From NCBI GenBank assembly GCA_039105265.1, contig JAPFFF010000058.1, positions 186,001 to 250,000 of the forward strand: a stretch of 64,000 nucleotides of DNA. Reading direction: 5' to 3'. A model generated the notes under the pieces. The model saw nothing but the letters and a program-made list of their open reading frames with translations. It did not search any database and was not told where the DNA came from. The position numbers were made by a program, and so were the translations under genes. The DNA comes from Tritrichomonas musculus. Its lineage: Eukaryota; Parabasalia; Tritrichomonadida; Tritrichomonadidae. Position 1 is the first letter of the stretch. Every line of letters begins with the position of its first letter. Below, in pieces: positions 18,482-29,926 of the stretch.

Positions 18482-20884
18482 ATGAGCGAAGAATATTCCC
18501 TGAGTGAACTCTCAATAAATCCTCTTGGTTCTTATTCAGATTTGAAACCAAGTTTCAAAAGACAAGTAAAAGCACTATTCAAAAAGCAAATTCTACAAAA
18601 AATAAGAAAGAAGTCAGCAATTATTGAAATCATTATAGCTTTTTTGTTGGTTATAATATCTTGGGTTGCTTTTCATTTTTCAACCACAGTTATGGATGCA
18701 AATGAATTTCCAGTTGAAGCTCCACTCTCATCTGAATTAATTATGTGGTTTAGCATGTATAGTGATACACATGTTATATTAATGCGAACAGATCCACTCA
18801 TGACGAAATTATTCAATAACACGAAATTCTTAAAAATGGGGACATATGGTGGAACATATGATGTTGATGGCGTTACTTATAGTTTTCGTGGAGCAGATCT
18901 CCAATATTTAACCAAATATAAAGATGTTGAAGATGTAATATATTCCACAGAATCAAATGGAATAGCAATTGATTGGACAAATATTGGAAGTGCTGATATG
19001 TACACAAATCCAGTTTTCAAAGTTTATCATCAATCAACATTAGCATCGCCACAAAGAGATGTTTTCCTCGAACTTCGCGATGCCTTAATAAAATTGCGAT
19101 ATCAAGAACAAAATAGTGATAATTATGATGAGATGATAAGTAAAACAGTTTCATTAAACACAAATCTCAATGAATTAGCAATTGCCAACTCAGAAAAGAA
19201 GACCAGAATGTCAGGAATTGCGCTCAATGTTGCCTTCATTACAGCATTATCAGTCATTATTTCGTCAATGCCAGACATGGAAAAAATCTTTGAAGAAAAA
19301 GACAACCATGTCAATGCATTGTCATTTATGATGGGAATGAAAGAGTCAGCATTTTGGTTTACCAATTTCATAACGCCTATTATTATCAACTTTTTGTGTT
19401 ATTTAATGATTGCACTTTGTTTTTGTTATTCATTTGTTTTAGTTGGAAGTAACTTTTGGCTTGTTTTCATTGTTTTCATGTTGTATGTTCTTTCAGAGAT
19501 ATGTTTTCAATTCTTTGTATCAACATTCATGAACAAAGGAACAAGTGGACGTTCATTGACGGTTATTCTTATCGTTCTATGTCTAGTTATGGGCTTTCTT
19601 CATCAATTTTTGACACTCGACACATCAAGTCATAACGATGCACTCACGCACATCTTCTGCATCATTCCGATATCAGCGTTTGAAGTCTTTGTAATGCAGG
19701 GTTACAAAGCATGCTCAACAGGAATGCCGCCATTTTCATGGAGCAACTTGCATGATCGTGTCTTCCTTTGTCAGCCATGGATTCCGATGTTATGGCTTGG
19801 AATTGACACAGTTTTGTACTTTGTTCTCTTCATCATATTCAATGCCGTGATGCCGCGTCCATTCGGCAATCCGATGCTGAAAGTGAAAGAACTCTTCACA
19901 AAGGAAGGGTGGATGAAACTTTTTGGAAAGAAAACAAATGAAATGAAAATTGGAAATGATAACGATCTTGCTCTCGGACTTGAGAACGTCACAATGAAAT
20001 ACAACAAGAAAACAAAGGCAATTGATGACGTGTCATTTGATGTGAAAAGAGGTGAAGTCATCGTAATGATCGGTCCAAATGGAGCCGGAAAATCAACTCT
20101 CATCAATCTCATCGCTGGTGCAATTCACCCAAATGAAGGCGAAGTTGTTCTTCACAACGGACTCGATCAGCACAACATTGGCGTTTGTTTCCAGGACAAC
20201 GTCATCATAAACGAGCTCTCAGTGAGAGAGCACTTTGAACTTTTCGGCGCTTATCGAGGAATTTCACCTGAAGTCCTCAACGACTCAATTGAATACTTCG
20301 CCGCTAACATGCAGCTCTCGCATATGATGAACAACAGAGCAGGAGACTTGTCTGGCGGCCAGAAAAGGAAGCTTTGCATTGGCCTTTCATTGCTCGGCAA
20401 TCCAGCAATCGTCTTGATGGACGAGCCAACGGCAGGCGTCGATGTGCAAGCACGACAGCTGATTTGGAAAATGATTTCCGGCTTGAAATACACAACTTCA
20501 ATTGTAACAAGTCACGCGCTTGAAGAGGCTGAAGCGGTTTCGTCAAGATTGTTCATCGTGGCTGCAGGAAAAGTGCCTTTTACTGGTACTTCAACGGAAA
20601 TGAGAGAAAAATATAAATGCGGGTATAAATTGAGAGTGGACAGAGATGACGGAACAGTTGGTCCCGTTTTCGATTTGGCAAAATCTTATGTATCTGATTC
20701 AACAATGGTCGAAGATAGGAAGGATACTATTTTGATTCCGGTTAATAAGGAAATTGTCAACTTCATCGAGGAATTCTCAAAAAGAGAAACTGAGTTGGGA
20801 GTCAAATCTTATAGTTTTCAGGTTGAACAAATTGAAGATATGTTGGTTAAATTAATTCAGGCTGAAGAAGTTAAAAATGAATAA
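18482..20884 (+). CDS. ABCA-type half ABC transporter
   Basis: This is an integral membrane ATP-driven transporter, probably of lipids as for the ABCA family. Its 800 aa hold one membrane domain followed by one ATPase domain. The first span is at about 46-66, followed by a long outward loop (about 67-245), then spans near 247-264, 295-322, 325-346, 358-378 and 443-458. The ATPase domain has Walker A GPNGAGKST (about 531), the signature LSGGQKRK (about 623), Walker B IVLMDEPTAG (about 642) and the H-loop SHALEEAE. Full ABCA proteins have two such halves, so this one must dimerise or be a half-size family member. The 3' half is richer in G+C than the 5' half. Confidence 0.93.
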   Translation: MSEEYSLSELSINPLGSYSDLKPSFKRQVKALFKKQILQKIRKKSAIIEIIIAFLLVIISWVAFHFSTTVMDANEFPVEAPLSSELIMWFSMYSDTHVILMRTDPLMTKLFNNTKFLKMGTYGGTYDVDGVTYSFRGADLQYLTKYKDVEDVIYSTESNGIAIDWTNIGSADMYTNPVFKVYHQSTLASPQRDVFLELRDALIKLRYQEQNSDNYDEMISKTVSLNTNLNELAIANSEKKTRMSGIALNVAFITALSVIISSMPDMEKIFEEKDNHVNALSFMMGMKESAFWFTNFITPIIINFLCYLMIALCFCYSFVLVGSNFWLVFIVFMLYVLSEICFQFFVSTFMNKGTSGRSLTVILIVLCLVMGFLHQFLTLDTSSHNDALTHIFCIIPISAFEVFVMQGYKACSTGMPPFSWSNLHDRVFLCQPWIPMLWLGIDTVLYFVLFIIFNAVMPRPFGNPMLKVKELFTKEGWMKLFGKKTNEMKIGNDNDLALGLENVTMKYNKKTKAIDDVSFDVKRGEVIVMIGPNGAGKSTLINLIAGAIHPNEGEVVLHNGLDQHNIGVCFQDNVIINELSVREHFELFGAYRGISPEVLNDSIEYFAANMQLSHMMNNRAGDLSGGQKRKLCIGLSLLGNPAIVLMDEPTAGVDVQARQLIWKMISGLKYTTSIVTSHALEEAEAVSSRLFIVAAGKVPFTGTSTEMREKYKCGYKLRVDRDDGTVGPVFDLAKSYVSDSTMVEDRKDTILIPVNKEIVNFIEEFSKRETELGVKSYSFQVEQIEDMLVKLIQAEEVKNE

Positions 20885-20970
20885 TTTTAATAATTAGAAT
20901 AAAATTTAGAGATTCTTAATATTATTGTTGTTGAGTTTTAATAACTTTGTTTTTAAAAAAATCCAAAAAA

Positions 20971-21042
20971 GGGGCGATTCGGGATTCGAACCCGAGACCT
21001 CTCGCACCCGAAGCGAGAATCATGCCACTAGACCAATCGCTC
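20971..21042 (-). tRNA. tRNA-Pro (anticodon CGG)
   Basis: The tRNA is 72 nt. Reading the minus strand, the acceptor stem is GAGCGAT/ATCGCCC, the A box is TGGTCTAGTGG, the anticodon stem is CTCGC/GCGAG with loop TTCGGGT (anticodon CGG), and the T arm is TCGGG-TTCGAAT-CCCGA. The sequence between the arms matches eukaryotic tRNA-Pro closely. The second acceptor pair is an A2-C71 mismatch. A run of six T follows at once on the minus strand as terminator. Confidence 0.95.
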
Positions 21043-21301
21043 TTGTTGAGTATTATAAAAAATTTAAGTTTTTAAGATTTTTTTTAGTAATTTATTTTCA
21101 AATATTTTTTATAGAAATTATTCAAAAAAATAAAGTTTCGTTAAAATCTTCTTTGCTGAGAAATGTTTAAATTAAACAAATATAGTCAAGTCATTTTGTT
21201 CAAAAAAAAAAAAAAAAAAAAAAAGCAAATTAAAATTTATAATAAAATAATTTTATTAATTATATCTATTATCTATAAAATATCTATTAAATCTAATCTA
21301 T

Positions 21302-22333
21302 TTAATTTTCTTTGAATAATTCACCATCGTCAACATCATAATCAGAATCTTCATCTGGTTCATCATCATTTGTCTGTTCTGGGTGAGAATCTTCATATTC
21401 AATGATTTCTTCAACTGGATCAGCAGATGGATGTTCTCCTGGTTTGTACATTGGTTCGCTTTCAGTGAGAGCGTTGGTCATTTGGCAATCAACGGTTTCG
21501 CTGAAACGTGCAAGTGAAGCGTTCAAACGTTCAACAAGCCTCTTTGGTGAGATTGATGGATCTTCATAGATAATCTTGCAGAAGTAGTAAGTGAAGATAC
21601 CGTGTGAACGACGTCCAACCTTTGAATTTGGATCAGTGATCTTATTAGCAGCGAATGAGATCATTTCTGATGGATTTGGATTGTTAACTTTGTTAACTGC
21701 GTTGATTTCAAAAACAGATCCTCCAGCTGTGCAATCGGAAACAAAAACAACTTTGCATTTTCCGTTGTTATCACGAGCAATCAATCGACCAAATTGGTTT
21801 GCTGTGACATTCTTGTCTTTGAATTCGACACCATGACTTCCGAAATCAATGGTATCACGACCAGAGTAGAAAACAGTAAGATTTTCTCTGGTGTGGAATA
21901 AGAAGAATTGAAGGTACTTGGGGTAGTTTCCTTGGACGCAGTTAATGAGGTAGAAAACTTTGAAGCCTAAACGATGGTGGTAAAGGCCGAACAAGTAGCC
22001 ATCATTCATAGCTCCAACTTTTGGATCATGTTTATCATGCTTGAAATTATTGATTAAAATGAGGCAAACTTTGTCATATCCTTCAGTTGGCATGTCATTT
22101 CTGCTGACATGATTGAGTTTACGACCAATTCTCTTGAAAGCCTTCTTGAGTTTCTTTTGAGTAGAAACACGACGTATTCTTTGGAATTTCTTCTCTGAAA
22201 ATTCATTGTTCTTCCTCATGAGCTTGGTAGTACGATGTTCATAATGAGGATGCTTTTGTTTTCTTTCTGGTTTATCATAGCAAGTGTTGTTATCTGCAAC
22301 TTGTGTTGTTGTTGGAACTTGGTTGTCTTCCAT
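21302..22333 (-). CDS. Caspase-fold (C14/metacaspase-like) protein, catalytic His replaced
   Basis: This is a member of the caspase-haemoglobinase fold, 343 aa. Residues 1-80 are basic (KKLKKAFKRIGRK near 60-72). From about 86 a caspase-like domain follows, with strand DKVCLILINNF, strand/loop LTVFYSGRD (153-160) and strand VVFVSDC with Cys201, followed by TAGG where metacaspases have CHSG. Where the catalytic YSGHG is expected, the sequence reads YSGRD. A His occurs nine residues later in GSHG (His167) and might substitute. The C-terminal 50 residues are very acidic. Proteolytic activity is therefore doubtful; a regulatory or pseudo-enzyme role is possible. A minus-strand TCATA/TCATT pair lies 20-30 nt upstream of the ATG. 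Confidence 0.75.
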   Translation of the reverse strand: MEDNQVPTTTQVADNNTCYDKPERKQKHPHYEHRTTKLMRKNNEFSEKKFQRIRRVSTQKKLKKAFKRIGRKLNHVSRNDMPTEGYDKVCLILINNFKHDKHDPKVGAMNDGYLFGLYHHRLGFKVFYLINCVQGNYPKYLQFFLFHTRENLTVFYSGRDTIDFGSHGVEFKDKNVTANQFGRLIARDNNGKCKVVFVSDCTAGGSVFEINAVNKVNNPNPSEMISFAANKITDPNSKVGRRSHGIFTYYFCKIIYEDPSISPKRLVERLNASLARFSETVDCQMTNALTESEPMYKPGEHPSADPVEEIIEYEDSHPEQTNDDEPDEDSDYDVDDGELFKEN

Positions 22334-22889
22334 TTTGTTTTAGTTTATTAAAAAATGATATGAATGCATCATTAGACGAAGAAAATCCAAAATAAATTTG
22401 GATTATTTATCATCTATTTATTCTTTCAAAATTCAATTAAAATAAAAAAATATTTCTATGTTTATTTTAATTCATTTAATTATTCTATGGATGATTAAAA
22501 TAAAATTAAGAAAAATGAATGATGTAAAAATAAAAAAAACGTTAAGTCATTTGTTTCAAAATAAGTATATATCATTTTCTTTTAATAATTGCTCAAAAAA
22601 TTATGCATGAAACTTTTTATTATTTTAATTAAATAATAATAAATGGTGATTTAACAAGAAAAAAAAAATTGGAGTTTTATCAATGCTAAATGAAATTAGA
22701 TAAGCTTGAAAGTTTGAAAATATAGTTTTTTCGATATGTCACCAATAATTTAATTGCCATTCAGCATTAGTTTTTTCAAATTTATTTTCAAAAAGATAAA
22801 CAAAAAATAACTTAACAAAGCAAATTCAATTTGTTTAATATTTTTAAAAAGTTTGAAGCCTCAATTTTTTCACATATAAAAAGGCAATC
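22334..22889. other. Intergenic region
   Basis: AT-rich spacer between the caspase-fold gene and the helicase fossil. Nothing recognisable beyond the promoter motif of the leftward gene. Confidence 0.4.
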
Positions 22890-24420
22890 TATTTCAAAAT
22901 GCCCAAATTTGTGCATAATAGTTTATTACCGATTAAATCTCATCTTATTGAGATGGGGACCACTACGGAAACCGACTCCTATATACTACTAATGATACAA
23001 GAATTTGTTTCCATTAAATTTTTATAAATCTAATAATTTACTCAATGCCAAGTACACAAAATTTCTTCTGTTATAACAAAGGAATTGATAGATACTTTTA
23101 TTACAAATTCCAATTTATGTTAACAAAAGAAGGTTCATAATTTTGGATGAACAAATGTTCTGACATGTAAAAACAGTTTTTCTTATATATTATAAAAATT
23201 GAGCTCGTTCTTTTGGCTTTCTTAAAAATTTATATTGTCAAAACTGGAATGTATGATTGTTTTGTTTTACATTTATCGAAAGGAAATCAAATAACAACGA
23301 ATTCGTTTTATGATTCACTTTATAAAATAAATATTCAATCTGAGTCCCTTGTGTTAAGCCCATAAATTGGAAGTTTTTAATTTCTGATTGATCCAGCATC
23401 ACATAAAATGAAAGATGGTCTAATTAATGCAGAAATGATATCTTTTTTTATTAAAATGTTGTAAAAAATACTTTAAGAGAAAATTGTTTTAAAGTTTTGG
23501 TAACTGGTACAACAAGACAAGCAGGAATGACTTGCCATTCTTTATTTAAATTACAAATTGATCAATTGACACAAAATATAAATTTGGTATGCAATGTTCG
23601 TTATGGGAACGCAAAGAGCAAAAGAAATTCTTGAGGTCTATTTGATAATAATACTGCATATCAAATCAATTATACTTTACGAACGTTAGTGTTTTTTAAT
23701 TATCTGAAATCTATCAAAATCCCAACTTTTTGTGAAAAAATGATTCTATTTGTTGGTGATTTACTTCAGCTTCCTCCAGTAATTAAAAATTCAAACGCAT
23801 CCATGGGGCGCAAAATAATAGCATGTTGTCCTTTTTGGAAAAATGTGAAGTTATTCTGTTTAAAAGATGAAATCCGCAGTTTAAACCAAATTTGGAATGA
23901 GTTTTTGGTCAATATTGGGAATGGAAAAACAGGCCAATATTACAGTTGGTATGATTTACAAAAAGATTGTAATATTACAGTTACCAGAGATTTCGATGTT
24001 CCAAAAGATTTTTTCATACAAAATATAGATTTATCCTACAAATTTCCTCTTGATAGACAAACAAATTAGATTAAAAAAATTATCATATACTTTATAATCA
24101 ATGATGAAATAAATGTTTTTAATAAGGATGCAAATATAAGATTAAAATACGCATTTACATCGATTGCCAGGATTACTGCTTTTTTAAAAGGAATCGACTT
24201 TCATTTCAGTATATACATTTTGCTCTTAGAGGTGAAATTGATCCTACATATGTCAAAATCTCTTTGAATCAGATTGTTCATGTTGTTACAACATATGATT
24301 GGAATAGTGCCTACAATTTTGATAAGACTAATCTTTCAATCCTCTTTTTACACAATTTTTTTTTCTGTTTTAGAATCTTTTTGTCAATTCAATTTTGATG
24401 TTTTTTTGACGCTTTTTGTG
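22890..24420 (+). mobile_element. Broken Pif1-family helicase remnant of a mobile element
   Basis: The stretch preserves the helicase motif II neighbourhood GDLLQLPPV and, upstream, a recognisable motif I region, in the order seen in Pif1-type helicases. These are typically carried by Helitrons, and also by some Polinton-like elements. It is clearly broken, with several breaks, and looks old. Its limits are approximate, and neither terminus nor any other part of the parent element is recognised. A 45-nt T tract follows it (24436-24480). Confidence 0.6.
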
Positions 24421-24429
24421 TTTGGCGTA

Positions 24430-24435
<6 letters not shown>

Positions 24436-24480
<45 letters not shown>
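24436..24480. repeat. 45-nt T homopolymer
   Basis: Uninterrupted T tract at 24436-24480, the longest in the window. Homopolymers of 20-45 nt recur in the gene-poor parts. Confidence 0.9.
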
Positions 24481-24481
<1 letters not shown>

Positions 24482-24528
24482 AATTAGAAAACAAATGTTA
24501 GTTTTTATTATAATGCTATTTCTTATTT

Positions 24529-26746
24529 TTAAGGGGGACCTTTCAATGTAAAACGATCAGGCCAAATTATTGGCCTAAAGGTTAAATAGATAATTATGAT
24601 TTATAAGATTATCTTCTATGTTTTGTTTAGACAATTATATTATTTCGCTTATGTTAATAACTATGTAAGTCATTTGATATATCAATTAAAGGTTAGACAA
24701 TAATAATAAAAAAGTAAATTCAATTTCATTTTTAAAAACTGTTTTCACAATAAAATAAATTGATTATCAGATTGTTCACACATGCTTAATAAGTTTTATT
24801 TGATGTTTTTAATAGAAATTAAAATGAATTATAATAAGTTTTTTGATAATTACTTAAAAAAACATATTTATATATATATATCATACATATTTAATTTATT
24901 ATATTATATAAAAATATAAAATGTCAAAATAACAAAAACATTGAGAGAAAATAGGAATATTCAAAAAAAAATAGATTAAAGATTGATTATTATATATTGA
25001 ATATGACTTTTATTATTATTTATAATATATTATTATTTGAAATATATTTGTTTAACTAATATATTAATACTATAATACTATATTTTAGTTTTAAAAATTC
25101 TTTTGAAAATAAATGCGTAGTTTTATATTTATTTGTATTGATATTGATCTTATTTTCGTTTAGTTTATTATTACATTTTATTATAATATATATCATTTTA
25201 TAGATCTATAATATAAAGATTAAATTCGTTATTAGTAAAGATATAAGCATACTACTTTTTTTATTTGAAAAATATTGAATGATTCAAACAATTTTACTCA
25301 GTTATTTAATGTATGAGATATCAATATTAGATTCATTTAATACACAAAAATAAACATATAATATATAAATAGATTAATTGAATACTTTTAAATAAACGTA
25401 TTTAAATATTGAGACTCTTTTCCTTTTCTATCAAAATATGATTAATTCAATATAAAAAAATAAAATATTAATAATATTATTATTTCAATTAATATTTATT
25501 AAATATTTATTATTATAATTATAATAAATATATTATATAGGAAATAACAAGAAATTAAAATATAATTAATATATATCTAATTGTATCAATTCAAATTTTC
25601 ATTTTTTTTTTTTTTTTTTTCATAAATTGAATTATTAAAATGCATATAATTCTATGTAAAACTATATTCAATCAATATAATCAATATAATATTTAATATA
25701 CAATATATAGAAATTAAATTATATATAATAAATAATTAACCCTGATAAATAAAAAGATAAAACAATATTTTATATTAAATAAATACAATTTTTGTGAGAA
25801 TTATTTTATTGAAAAAACTATTGATTACAATTATTTTGTTTTTAGAATTACCCACTTGATTCTAATATTTTTTAGTATTATATTGAATATTCAATTTATA
25901 GGTGCATATTAAAATATATGTAAGTATATAATAATTTAAAAATATATCATTTTTAAATTATTATTTATATATTAAACTATATATTTATGTATTTAAATCA
26001 ATATTATTGGTATTATAAAATATGAATAGAATGTAAATTAATATTTTCAAAACATCCTATATGTATTAATAAAGATGCCATTGATCTAATTAAATATGGA
26101 CTAAGCAATTATAAAAAATTGAATGCAATATGTTTATTTAATATAACAAATTACATCATATATAATATACATATTTTAAATAAAAACAATGTGTTTCTTT
26201 TTTAAAAATTGAATATTCATTTGCAAAACAATATAATAAAAATATGTATGTTTACTTTATTTATAATAGAAATAAATAAATAAATATATATCTAAATCCA
26301 AAAACAGTTTATTTCAGCTGTAGGACCATTTTTGCTCTGATCAATTTTCCATGTATTTTTATAATGGAGAATTTAAAAATGAAATAACTCAATCCATAAA
26401 ATTATTTATCATATTATTTTTATATACATAGAAACTATGTAAGCCAAATTAAATAATCTAGGTCTCAAACTAGTAAATAATATATTACATGCATTAAAGC
26501 ATCAAAGAATTTTGCAAACAATCATCATTTTTCATTATTTGATATAAATTTTTGATATTTGAGGCCTAGATATTCTAAACTATCTATTACATAATATGAT
26601 TACCAAAAATCAAAATCACCTTAAATCTTTACATTGAGTTATTTCATTTTTAAATTTTCAATTAAAATTTGAATTAAAACGATAATATTCAAGTCAAATA
26701 TTAATCGTTCAATTTATAATAGTAAACGGGGAAAGGTCCCCCTTAA
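24529..26746. mobile_element. Candidate 2.2 kb TTAA-flanked inverted-repeat element
   Basis: TTAAGGGGGACCTTTC at 24529-24544 recurs inverted and identical at 26731-26746. A GC-rich 16-mer matched this way in such AT-rich DNA is unlikely by chance. If TTAA is the target duplication, the element is bounded by 12-bp inverted termini GGGGGACCTTTC. TTAA targets are characteristic of piggyBac-like elements, but no transposase is seen and the interior is nearly all A and T, so it would be non-autonomous. A secondary palindromic structure sits at 26371-26657. Confidence 0.5.
26371..26657. repeat. Imperfect palindrome with 24-bp perfect arms
   Basis: A 24-bp arm at about 26371-26394 (containing AAAATGAAATAACTCAAT) is repeated exactly inverted at about 26634-26657. 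Inside it, TCTAGG(T/C)CTCAAA also occurs in inverted orientation. It is probably a small foldback element nested in the 24529-26746 unit. Confidence 0.6.
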
Positions 26747-27712
26747 TGAATCAATTGAACAACAAAAATTTTGAACTGATATTATTTAAAGAAAAGTATT
26801 AATTTTTTACTGATCCATCTATAAGTGATTTATATGTGAATACATTTTCCATATTCTTTAGATTAAATGCTAAAAAGTATAAACATATTTGTGAATACAT
26901 ATTTCAACGTGTATTATAATTCGATAAAAGCGGGATAATTCAATCAGGCCAAATACATGAGCAGCTTGATATGCATTCATACCAGTTTTATGCAAGATTG
27001 TTCATTAAAGAACATAAAATTAGAAGCTAAAAAATAAATAAACGTAAGGCCACGACGATTAAAATATACTCAAAAATAAAAAAGAAAATGAAAAACCACA
27101 AAAATAATATAAAAATGTTTATTAATACCTACATTTTGGATGTATTTCTTAATCAATTATGTAAATTAAGCTTATTGTTTTGATTGGATGACATTTTTAT
27201 TGCTATTGAGGCCTGATCAATTCAGCATTTGAACCCTTTTCTCATTAATTTCAAGTGCCTGTAAACCTAATCGATATTTATGAATGGCAATAGCGTAAAT
27301 ACTATGTTAATATTAACTGAGCTTAAGTAAACGACTGAGTTAAAAAAAAAAATCAGGATCACAATGATTGAAAATCATTGAAAAAAATTGAATAAAAATT
27401 GCGAAAAAGTGAGAATTTTATTTAGGGATGTTCAAAATTTACTTTTCCCTTGGAAATGTTCGACTTTTTCTGGGGGAAAAGTGAATAATAAAATATCTAT
27501 TAAAAATACGTTATTTTACGATTTCACAACTTTTATGGCTTTGTTTTCATTAAATATTAGATTTCAATGTAAAATAATAGATGAATGTACATGGACAAGT
27601 CTTGTCTAGAATTGTCTTGACAAAAGTTCTTCCATTTATGGCCATTTTTAAACTCAAATCTAATGAAAGCATTTTTGTATAGGAAATTAATCTGATAAAA
27701 CAAATGATGTTA
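26747..27712. other. Intergenic, no gene seen
   Basis: AT-rich DNA with a few short chance frames. I see no repeat family or motif in it. Confidence 0.5.
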
Positions 27713-28095
27713 TACCCTTTTCCCACATAATTTCGCACAAGGGTAATTTTAAAAGAATAAAAGGGTAATTTTTTTTAAACCTGGTTTATAATTAGCATAA
27801 ATGTATAATAGAATTTGGATTTTAAATTCAATATAAAGAGATTGCGCATTGAAATTTAATGAATTAAGTCATAATTAAATATATTGAAAATCGAGGTTAA
27901 CGAATTTCGATGAAAATTTGTACAATCATTCTTTAATAAGGATATATAAACATATTTCGTTTATATTTCACGATCTCAAGAACTTCCCCAAATAAATCAT
28001 TTTCTTGTAATATTATAAAAATAAACGTATTTTTTTCTATATAAATTACCCTTTTATAAAATTACCTTTGTGCGAAATTATGTGGGAGAAGGGTA
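27713..28095. mobile_element. 383 bp MITE with TA-flanked inverted ends
   Basis: The left end TACCCTTTTCCCACATAATT continues inward with TCGCACAA, and it matches the inverted right end (28047-28095) with about three differences over 36 bp. TA at both edges fits a Tc1/mariner-type target duplication. Each terminus also contains an internal repeat of GGGTAA, about 20 and 30 bp in. No coding sequence is present. Confidence 0.7.
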
Positions 28096-28102
28096 AAGTA
28101 TC

Positions 28103-28103
<1 letters not shown>

Positions 28104-28136
<33 letters not shown>
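28104..28136. repeat. T homopolymer, about 33 nt
   Basis: T tract between the MITE ending at 28095 and the mariner-like remnant starting at 28187. Confidence 0.85.
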
Positions 28137-28137
<1 letters not shown>

Positions 28138-28186
28138 TAAAAGAAATTAAAGTGCCCCCAAAAAATAGGGGTCTCATTCAATAAAA

Positions 28187-28932
28187 TATAGTGGTCCTAA
28201 AAAATATTGATAAGAAATTTGAGAGAAATTTTCATTTTTCATTGAAAAAATTGAGAAAATTTATTTAAAAATAATTTGAGAGAATTTTAAAATTTCTTTC
28301 AAATTCATTCAAATTTAATGACCTATTCATGAATTTATGAATCAATTGTTGGTCAATCTTTTGACCTTTTATTTATATGTTTTCTTTACCAAAAAATACA
28401 AACGAACGCTATAATTTAATCGCAAGTGGTTCTGCAATCGCACAATTTTAATAAAAGCAAAACAGCTGATGCATTAAGTATTTCGTTAAATTGCGTCAAA
28501 GCAGTAGCTAAATAGATTGATGAAGGGAGACCAGAAAAAACACAACCCTGCCGACCACAAATATTAACAAATGAAATCAAGTATTTCATATGCGTTAAAG
28601 CAATAATGTTTCTTGAAATCCCTGGAGCTGAAATGGCAAATGTTTCCTGAACACAATTTTTATTCTTTATATGGAATAATCTAATTTTAGCAACAAACAA
28701 TTCTTTGATTGATTCTTTTCCAAAGAAATTGAAACAATGCCTCGAAGTGCAAGGCAATCAAGTAAGATTTTAATTTTAATTTTTAATAAAAAATCAACTT
28801 TTTCAATTGCCGAAAAAATATTGATAAGAAATTTAACTTTTTAAATTAAAAATTTTAAAAATAAAATAACTTTTGTTAACGACGATTAACTATTGAATTC
28901 ATTTCTTATCAATATTTTTTAGGAACACTATA
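28187..28932 (+). mobile_element. Tc1/mariner-like remnant, 746 bp, with 32-bp inverted ends
   Basis: 28187-28218 and 28901-28932 are inverted copies of a 32-bp end beginning TATAGTG and containing CCTAAAAAATATTGATAAGA, with one mismatch. The leading TA suits a Tc1/mariner target site. Inside, on the plus strand at about 28,395-28,760, translated pieces resemble the N-terminal helix-turn-helix part of trichomonad Tc1-like transposases: NLIASG, then ISLNCVKAV, then GRPEKTQPCRPQILTNEI and GAEMANV. The pieces are not in one frame and contain stops, and the catalytic DDE part is missing. It is therefore an internally deleted, inactive copy. Confidence 0.65.
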
Positions 28933-29926
28933 GAGGTCGATGATCAAGTTAAGAAAAAATTGAATATTTTTTCAGAAAATATAATTTTAAGAAAAAATTT
29001 TTTTTTCAAATATTTTTTTCTCAAAATAAATTTTTATTATCGTTTTCCCTTGAAAATAATTATTTTTTGAATCGACCCCCTATTTTTTGAATCGACCCCC
29101 TTTATTTCTCTCACTTTAACAAGATAAACTCGTTTAACACAAAAGATTTCAAGATATATATTTTTGTACAAGCTTACTAAATTAAGATAAAGGCCAAACA
29201 AACTTGTTAATATTGTAAGCAACTGGATTAACAAAAATTAATAAAAAAGCAAAACAAAAACGATCAAATTGAGCGTTTGTGTTTTTTGATAAAAAGGATT
29301 GAGTGAGTGTCAAAATTAACAATGGTTCACCCAGAACAGTCGTCGAAGTTGGTTCTGAAAATGATATTGTGGTACCTAAATCAATATTATCGCACTAGAT
29401 CTCCACCTCAATTCTAAAATTCAGCATTTTTAAACAATTACCATGCATCTCATTCTTTTAATTCAATAATAAATTCGACCTTCTTAAAGGCAATTAATCT
29501 TTTTTTAATTCAATAACATTATAAACATCGAAGTGAATGCAAAATTTGAGAAAATAAATTTCAATAAATATTATTTTTAAAAATTAAACAATTATAACAA
29601 TTAAAGAAGATTTTCAAGAGATATAAATAAATATAATTTTTTCTACGTGAAATTTTTTTTTTGCATAAAATATATTATAATTAAAAATATAGACTATTTT
29701 TAAATTTTTAATAAATATAATTTTATAACAATTTCATAAATTTGAGAGGACTAAAGCGATTTTTTTGTTAAGAATTTTGAAAATCGATCTGTTTACAAAG
29801 GACGATGAGAATTGGTTATTTTTCAATTCAAATAAATTTGAATAATTACTTATTTAACATCCGGTTATAGATCAAATTAGAGATTTCATGAATAAAAAAA
29901 TTACCATACAATATTACAAAATGAAA
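28933..29926. other. Intergenic, with a short tandem duplication
   Basis: AT-rich. TTTTTTGAATCGACCCCCT occurs twice in tandem at about 29,064-29,101. Nothing else is recognisable. Confidence 0.5.
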
